Shown in pieces: positions 59,775-64,000 of a stretch of DNA of 64,000 bases. The stretch's first letter is position 1. Every line of letters begins with the position of its first letter. The stretch is from Streptomyces sp. NBC_00691 (GTDB lineage Bacteria > Actinomycetota > Actinomycetes > Streptomycetales > Streptomycetaceae), in the NCBI RefSeq assembly GCF_036226665.1, contig NZ_CP109007.1, positions 3,760,501 to 3,824,500 on the forward strand. Direction: 5' to 3'. A program made the translations under genes and the position numbers. The notes beneath the pieces are model-generated. The model saw only the letters and a list, made by a program, of their open reading frames with translations, did no database searches and was not told the DNA's origin.

Positions 59775-59848
59775 CGGGGTGTAGCGCAGCTTGGCAGCGC
59801 GCTTCGTTCGGGACGAAGAGGTCGTGGGTTCAAATCCCGCCACCCCGA
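59775..59848 (+). tRNA. tRNA-Pro (anticodon CGG)
   Basis: A complete 74-base cloverleaf: acceptor CGGGGTG (59775-59781) with CACCCCG (59841-59847) and discriminator A at 59848; anticodon stem CTTCG/CGAAG around TTCGGGA, giving CGG at 59809-59811; T-loop GGGTTCAAATCCC. The CCA end is not encoded. CGG reads CCG, a frequent proline codon in this DNA. No duplicated tRNA end or integrase is present nearby, so no element is integrated in this window. Confidence 0.97.
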
Positions 59849-59859
59849 CAGCCGCAAGA

Positions 59860-59902
59860 CCACTCAGGGCCCGATCCGCACAGCGGATCGGGCCCTGAGT
59901 GG
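59860..59902 (+). terminator. 20-bp perfect hairpin after tRNA-Pro
   Basis: The arms at 59860-59879 and 59883-59902 (core CTCAGGGCCCGATCCGC) are exact complements around ACA and are followed by TTTCCGGG. It begins 12 bases after the tRNA and is among the strongest stems in the window. Confidence 0.92.
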
Positions 59903-59995
59903 TTTCCGGGCACGCGGTACGCGGCTTCCGGGAGGCGGGCGGGGCGGGGGTGCGGTGGTGGGCCGCCACCCGTGGGGTGGGCGGCGGCCCTGGGG

Positions 59996-60916
59996 TCAGA
60001 TGACCGGCGGGCGGCCCAGGCGGGTCATGCGGCGGACCGTGGACCAGCGCATGGGGTGGCGGGGGCCGCAGGAGACGCGGACGCCCTCCGCGAAGCCGGC
60101 GAACCAGGACGCGAGGCCCGGCAGGGAGCGGGTGCGGGCCAGGGTGAGGAGGGTCCAGACGCCCAGGTAGACGGGGACGAGGAGGGCCGGCAGGTTGCGC
60201 TTGGCGAGCCAGACGCGGTTGCGGGCGGTCATCCGGTAGTAGACGGCGTGCCGGGCCGGGCTGGTCTTCGGGTGCTGGAGGAGGAGTTTCGGCTCGTAGA
60301 CGACCTTCCAGCCCGCGTCGAGGGCACGCCAGGCCATGTCGGTCTCCTCGTGCGTGAAGAAGAAGTCCTCCGGCCAGCCGCCGATCTCGTCGAGCATCAC
60401 CATCGACAGGCCGTGGCCGCCGCCCAGGAAGGTCGTGACCTCCCCGCCGCGCATCGGGTCCTTCGCCCCGAGCCGCGGGACGTGGCGGCGCTGTGTCTCG
60501 CCCGTCTCGTCGGCGATGCGGAAGGACACGACGCCCAGGGCGTCGTCCCCCTCGTACAGGTCGGCCAGGCGGCGGAAGACGTCCGTGTCGACGAGCAGGC
60601 CGTCGTCGTCGAGGTCCACCACCACGTCGACGTCGCCGAAGGCGCGCAGTGTCTCGATCGCGACGTTCCGGCCCCCGGACACGCCCCGGTTCTCGGGCAG
60701 TTCGACCCCGGTCACGCCCTCGGGGAGTTCCGGCAGGGTTCCCGTGCCGTTGCCGACGACCACGATCCGGGTGGCGGCCTCGTCCTGCGCCGCCACGGCG
60801 TCGAGCAGCGCCCGCAGCTCGTCGGGGCGCGTGCCCATGGTCAGTACCGCCACACCCACGCGAGGTCGCGCCACGACTGTCTCCGTTCCACGATCACCGG
60901 CGTCGCCGGCACTCAT
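59996..60916 (-). CDS. Family 2 glycosyltransferase
   Basis: The 306-residue enzyme has a GT-A fold: VGVAVLTMGTRPDELRALLD, the acceptor-side ENRGVSGGRNVAIE, the metal-binding DLDDDG and FFFTHEETDMAWRALDAGW. A hydrophobic segment near the C-terminus (LPALLVPVYLGVWTLLTLA) suggests membrane association. It resembles rhamnosyl/GlcNAc-type transferases, but the donor is unknown. ATG 60916 is chosen with GGAG eleven bases upstream; a GTG at 60928 overlaps that motif. It is divergent from the kinase gene. Confidence 0.9.
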   Translation of the reverse strand: MSAGDAGDRGTETVVARPRVGVAVLTMGTRPDELRALLDAVAAQDEAATRIVVVGNGTGTLPELPEGVTGVELPENRGVSGGRNVAIETLRAFGDVDVVVDLDDDGLLVDTDVFRRLADLYEGDDALGVVSFRIADETGETQRRHVPRLGAKDPMRGGEVTTFLGGGHGLSMVMLDEIGGWPEDFFFTHEETDMAWRALDAGWKVVYEPKLLLQHPKTSPARHAVYYRMTARNRVWLAKRNLPALLVPVYLGVWTLLTLARTRSLPGLASWFAGFAEGVRVSCGPRHPMRWSTVRRMTRLGRPPVI

Positions 60917-61151
60917 TTCCGGACGCACTCCGGTCCGCGATGCTAACCGGCCGGTGCCACCTTCCGTTCACTCGAGCCTCGGTTGTCGTCCATCGCCCCG
61001 CCCGTATCACCGGGGTGGGGGTGCCGGACGTGGGCTTCCTCACCGGGGTCGGTGGACGCACCGGGGGGAGCGCGGCGAAGCGCGTCGCCCGGCGGCTCTA
61101 CGCTGGTTCCCTTCCGTCAAGTTGATCGATCGTCGAAGGGGTGGTCTCCAG

Positions 61152-62294
61152 GTGCTGGTCGCGGACCGATATCGGCTCCATGTGTGTATCGGCCGGGGCG
61201 GTATGGGTGAGGTGTGGCAGGCCACCGACGAGGTGCTCGGCCGGGACGTCGCCGTGAAGCTGATGCTGGCGCACGGCACCGACCCCTCCGCCGCCGACCG
61301 GTTCCGGCTGGAGGCGCAGACCGCCGCGCGGCTGAGCCACCCGCACGTGGTGGGCGTCTTCGACTTCGGCACCTGGGACGGAAAGCTGTTCCTCGTCATG
61401 GAGTTGGTGGAGGGCGACAGCCTCGCCGGCAGTCCCTCCGAACCGCTGGTGCTGTCCGCCGAGCGGGTCGCCGTGGTCGCCGCCCACGCCGCCGCCGGGC
61501 TCGCCGCCGCGCACCGGCAGGGTGTCGTGCACCGGGACATCAAGCCGGGGAACCTGCTGGTCGACGCCGACGGGACGGTGAAGCTCGCCGACTTCGGCAT
61601 CGCCCGCTTCGTCGACGACCCCTCGGCCGCGCTCACCACGACGGGCCAGATCGTCGGCACGGGGCTCTACCTCGCCCCGGAGCGGGCCCTCGGGCAGCCC
61701 GCCTCGTCCGCCTCCGACGTGTACTCGCTCGGCTGCGTGCTCTACCAACTCCTCACCGGCCGGCCGCCGTTCCGCGCGGACACCGCCACGGCCCTGCTGT
61801 ACCAGCACATCGACACCGCTCCGGTGCCGCCCGGCCGGCTCGGGGTGGCACTGCCGCCCGAATTCGAGACGTATCTGCTGAGCCTGCTGGCCAAGCAGCC
61901 GGAGCAGCGGCCGCCGGCGCAGGCCATCGCGGACTGGTTCTCCTCCGGCGCCTGGCGCGCCTACGGCCGGCCCGCCCCGTCGACCGGCCGGATGCCGGGA
62001 GCCGGGCAGATGCCGGGGAGCGGGCAGATACCCGGGGCCGCGCCCCGTACCGGCGCCGCGCCCCTGCCCGTACCGGCGCCGATGCCCGCACAGGCGCACA
62101 GACCCGCGCCCCCTCAGGGGCACAGACCGCCGTCCGCCGGGGGGTCCTCCTCCCGGCGCCGTGAGCGGCCCAGCAGCAGCACCACCGGCGCGCTCGCGGA
62201 ACTCTCCCGGCGGCGTCCCCGCAAGACGGCCGCCGTCGCCGGCGCCATCGCCTTCGTGGTCTTCCTGATCATCGGGATGTCCTGGCTCTCCTGA
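61152..62294 (+). CDS. Membrane-anchored Ser/Thr protein kinase
   Basis: The 380-residue Hanks-type kinase has the P-loop IGRGGMGEVWQA, lysine in VAVKLML, the catalytic loop VVHRDIKPGNLLVD and DFGIARFVDD with APERALG. The domain spans about 8-265. A Pro/Gly/Met-rich linker follows (GRMPGAGQMPGSGQIPGAAP), then a basic stretch and one terminal membrane helix (VAGAIAFVVFLIIGMSWL) with almost nothing outside. It lacks PASTA or other sensor domains. The GTG start follows AGGGG about ten bases upstream. Confidence 0.93.
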   Translation: MLVADRYRLHVCIGRGGMGEVWQATDEVLGRDVAVKLMLAHGTDPSAADRFRLEAQTAARLSHPHVVGVFDFGTWDGKLFLVMELVEGDSLAGSPSEPLVLSAERVAVVAAHAAAGLAAAHRQGVVHRDIKPGNLLVDADGTVKLADFGIARFVDDPSAALTTTGQIVGTGLYLAPERALGQPASSASDVYSLGCVLYQLLTGRPPFRADTATALLYQHIDTAPVPPGRLGVALPPEFETYLLSLLAKQPEQRPPAQAIADWFSSGAWRAYGRPAPSTGRMPGAGQMPGSGQIPGAAPRTGAAPLPVPAPMPAQAHRPAPPQGHRPPSAGGSSSRRRERPSSSTTGALAELSRRRPRKTAAVAGAIAFVVFLIIGMSWLS

Positions 62295-62310
62295 GCCGCG
62301 GCTCCCGTAC

Positions 62311-62331
62311 GGCCCCGGGCGCACCGGGGCC
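62311..62331. terminator. 8-bp hairpin between kinase and small-protein genes
   Basis: GGCCCCGG (62311-62318) pairs with CCGGGGCC (62324-62331) around GCGCA. It fills the 39-base gap between the two convergent stop codons and can serve both. Confidence 0.7.
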
Positions 62332-62333
62332 CC

Positions 62334-62615
62334 TCAGTACGCCCTCGGCGCCATCACCCGGGGCTCCCCGTCCCCCGACGCGAGCAGCAGGCAGCTCGGC
62401 TCACCGGGCCCGAGGACAGCCCGTACGGTCACCGTCGTCGGCGGGTCGGTCGGCAGCTCGACCGGGACCGTCACCGTCCCGTCGTCCTGATCCGTCGCAT
62501 GGCCCGTCTCCTTGCCGTCGACGAGGATCTCGACGACGGGCCTGTGCCCGGTCTGGACGGTCGCGGAGACCGAGTGCCCGAGGTGGTCGATGTGGAAATG
62601 GTGCCGTCGGCTCAT
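62334..62615 (-). CDS. Small hypothetical protein with His-rich start
   Basis: The 93-residue protein starts MSRRHHFHIDHLGHSVSATV and continues as short beta-like strands (VVEILVDGKETGHATDQDDG). GGAGG lies six to seven bases before the ATG, a clear start. The sequence has no signal peptide or membrane helix. The His cluster (HHFHIDHLGH) could bind metal, but this is only suggestive. No family is recognised. It is convergent with the kinase gene. Confidence 0.75.
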   Translation of the reverse strand: MSRRHHFHIDHLGHSVSATVQTGHRPVVEILVDGKETGHATDQDDGTVTVPVELPTDPPTTVTVRAVLGPGEPSCLLLASGDGEPRVMAPRAY

Positions 62616-62786
62616 GAGTGACCTCCGTACCTCCAGAGTAGGTACGGACCCCCGATCCCGCCGCTCCCGCGGTGCCCGGAGCGGATCACGTCCGGAGTGC
62701 GGCCCCGTCGGCCCGGTGTTCAGATGGACCGGTACGCCGATCAGCGCCCCCGCGGAACGGAGCACCCCGATGACCGAGCGCCGGAC

Positions 62787-63806
62787 TCAGCGACTCGCCC
62801 ACACGAGTGCCCCGAGCAGGATCAGGGTCCCCAGGATCCCGAGGTTGACCACCTTGTACTGGAGGAAGACCGCGGCGAACTCGCGCATGGTCGCCGACGG
62901 CCAGAAGTAGGCGGCGGTCGGCGAGCCCACCACCTGGCCGTTCACACCCGCGCGGCGGGCCAGGATGGCGGCCCGGAAGGCGTGGAAGTTGTTGGTGACG
63001 ATCACGCACGAGGAGCCCGGCCGGTCCCGCTCCATCAGCTCCTTGCTGAAGACCATGTTCTCCTCGGTGGTCCGCGAACGGTCCTCGCGCACCAGCGCGC
63101 CCGCCGGGAAGCCCCGCTCGACGAGGTAGTCGGCCATCGCGTGGGACTCGGGCACCTCCTCGTCCGGGCCCTGGCCGCCGGAGGCGATGAGGACGGGGGC
63201 GCCGCCCTCGCGCCGCTCGTACGCGGCCAGCTTCCCGTGCACCTCCCGCCCCCGGTCCAGCCGGCTCGCGAGGAGCGGCGGGACCCGGCGGCCGCCGATC
63301 AGGCCGGAGCCGAGCACCACGACGTAGTCGGCGTCGCGGCGGATCCTCATCCGGCCGTACAGGAACGCGTAGCCGACGAAGCAGACGAAGAGGAAGGAGA
63401 CATAGCCGAGGACGAGGAGGAGGGTGACGACGAGGACCCGCAGGGCCCACGACTCGGTGGCGGCGGCCGTCACCGCGAGCACCATCACGCCGAACATGCC
63501 GAGCCCGGCGAGGAGCGACAGCAGGTTGGACGGGCTTCTGCCCTCCTTGCGGACCATCTTCACGCCGTTCGCGGTGAGCAGCCCCGCGAGGACGACCGGG
63601 CCGAGGCCGAGCACCAGCAGCCCGCAGATCATCACCGTCTCGGCGACACCGGGCGGAGCGTCCTCGACGCCGACGAGCAGGCCGATCCCGAAGAAGGTGA
63701 CGGCGAGACCGAGGAGCACGGCGTTGCCGAAGCGGCGCCGGTCCCGTCGCACATTCAGCGCGAAGAACAGCAGGAAGACCGCGGCGACGGCGAAGGCGTA
63801 CGACAT
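62787..63806 (-). CDS. YdcF/DUF218-family membrane protein
   Basis: The 339-residue protein has four or five N-terminal helices (1-150), then the DUF218 domain: ADYVVVLGSGLIGGRRVPPLL, LIASGGQGPDEEVPES, SRTTEENMVFSKELM and TNNFHAFRAAILARRAG. A last helix (about 318-335) ends the protein. SanA/YdcF relatives bind nucleotides or support envelope integrity; the exact function is unknown. The pattern of helices before the domain is typical of actinobacterial members. Confidence 0.88.
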   Translation of the reverse strand: MSYAFAVAAVFLLFFALNVRRDRRRFGNAVLLGLAVTFFGIGLLVGVEDAPPGVAETVMICGLLVLGLGPVVLAGLLTANGVKMVRKEGRSPSNLLSLLAGLGMFGVMVLAVTAAATESWALRVLVVTLLLVLGYVSFLFVCFVGYAFLYGRMRIRRDADYVVVLGSGLIGGRRVPPLLASRLDRGREVHGKLAAYERREGGAPVLIASGGQGPDEEVPESHAMADYLVERGFPAGALVREDRSRTTEENMVFSKELMERDRPGSSCVIVTNNFHAFRAAILARRAGVNGQVVGSPTAAYFWPSATMREFAAVFLQYKVVNLGILGTLILLGALVWASR

Positions 63807-63826
63807 GACGGCATCGTAGGCAGACC

Positions 63827-64000
63827 TCAGGCCTCCCCCGCCAGAGCGAACAGACCACGTCGCGCGCCCTCTTCGTAGGCGGACCGGAGCTCCCGGCCGC
63901 CGGGCAGCAGCCGCAGCGCCCGCTCGCTCCGGGCCCGGGTCGCCACGCAGAACTCCGCCGGCCGGTAGGAGACGTCGAAGACCGAGCCCCGCAACAGGTC
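63827..64000 (-). CDS. Partial gene cut by the window end, unknown
   Basis: A minus-strand frame is open from the window edge to a TGA at 63827-63829 and encodes at least the last 57 residues, beginning DLLRGSVFDVSYRPAEFCVA and ending in LFALAGEA. Codon third positions are GC-rich, which supports coding. It lies 20 bases upstream of the DUF218 gene start and could be co-transcribed with it. I do not recognise the family from this fragment. Confidence 0.65.
   Translation of the reverse strand, partial: DLLRGSVFDVSYRPAEFCVATRARSERALRLLPGGRELRSAYEEGARRGLFALAGEA

Noticed and set aside
59775..59902. tRNA-Pro as integration site of a mobile element
   Set aside because: No integrase gene, no repeated tRNA 3' end and no shift in base composition nearby; only a terminator follows the tRNA.

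Overview
The window is high-GC actinobacterial DNA (roughly 70% G+C by eye), and almost certainly from a Streptomyces. It carries BldG with its anti-sigma partner, a 224-residue Crp, WblA, a topA with a lysine-rich tail starting at TTG, GTG/TTG starts, frequent ATGA/GTGA stop-start overlaps and leaderless-looking promoters. From memory, with no database used, the gene order from topA to the metallophosphoesterase follows the S. coelicolor bldG-crp-wblA neighbourhood. Much of it is also kept in Mycobacterium (topA, helicase, tad genes, Ssd, HAD phosphatase, acs, MarP, nth, crp, MBL, RidA, paired Get3-like ATPases, WhiB, ponA).

Layout. 1-5.8 kb is an accessory-looking module: a small membrane protein with 23-bp tandem repeats at its end, a NarL-type two-component pair, and a convergent FtsX-type ABC exporter. 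5.8-12.2 kb holds a very large MFS-thymidylate kinase-coiled-coil fusion and topA. 12.4-18.2 kb has a small membrane protein, a daunorubicin-type ABC-2 exporter (ATPase plus two permeases, with 21-bp repeats between the permeases), an ArsR-like regulator and an N-methyltransferase. 18.4-22.7 kb has a lipoprotein, the proton-pumping pyrophosphatase and the apgA-bldG switch.

22.8-30.3 kb has a YprA/MrfA-like helicase convergent with a compact, translationally coupled tad pilus operon (TadZ-TadA-TadB-TadC-DUF4244-TadE-TadE-like). 30.3-35.4 kb has a possible leader ORF with a hairpin, a HAD phosphatase with a C-terminal membrane anchor, a degenerate Fic-like protein, a CooC/MinD-like ATPase and a deacetylase-like lipoprotein. 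35.7-43.5 kb has a SulP-STAS-carbonic anhydrase fusion, acetyl-CoA synthetase, NhaA, a holin-like membrane protein and an epoxide-hydrolase-like protein.

43.6-54.5 kb has MarP protease, two Nudix proteins, endonuclease III, Crp with a possible Crp box, an SPFH protein, an MBL hydrolase, RidA, a DUF4177 protein, two coupled Get3/ArsA-like ATPases and WblA. 55-64 kb has a class A penicillin-binding protein, a YqeY protein, a metallophosphoesterase, a membrane protein, tRNA-Pro(CGG) with a strong terminator, a glycosyltransferase, a Ser/Thr kinase and a DUF218 protein. A gene cut by the window end closes it.

The genes form several functional themes: envelope and export (two ABC systems, tad pilus, PBP, MarP, lipoproteins), development and stress control (BldG/ApgA, Crp, WblA), DNA metabolism (TopA, Tmk, helicase, Nth) and central metabolism/ion balance (Acs, H+-PPase, NhaA, SulP-CA). 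No CRISPR array, prophage, insertion sequence or biosynthetic cluster was seen. Nearly every transcription unit ends in a long GC-rich hairpin without a U-tract. The least explained items are the degenerate Fic-like protein, the fused Tmk, the collagen-like tail overlapping the helicase gene, the possible leader ORF before the HAD gene, and several short tandem repeats at gene borders.
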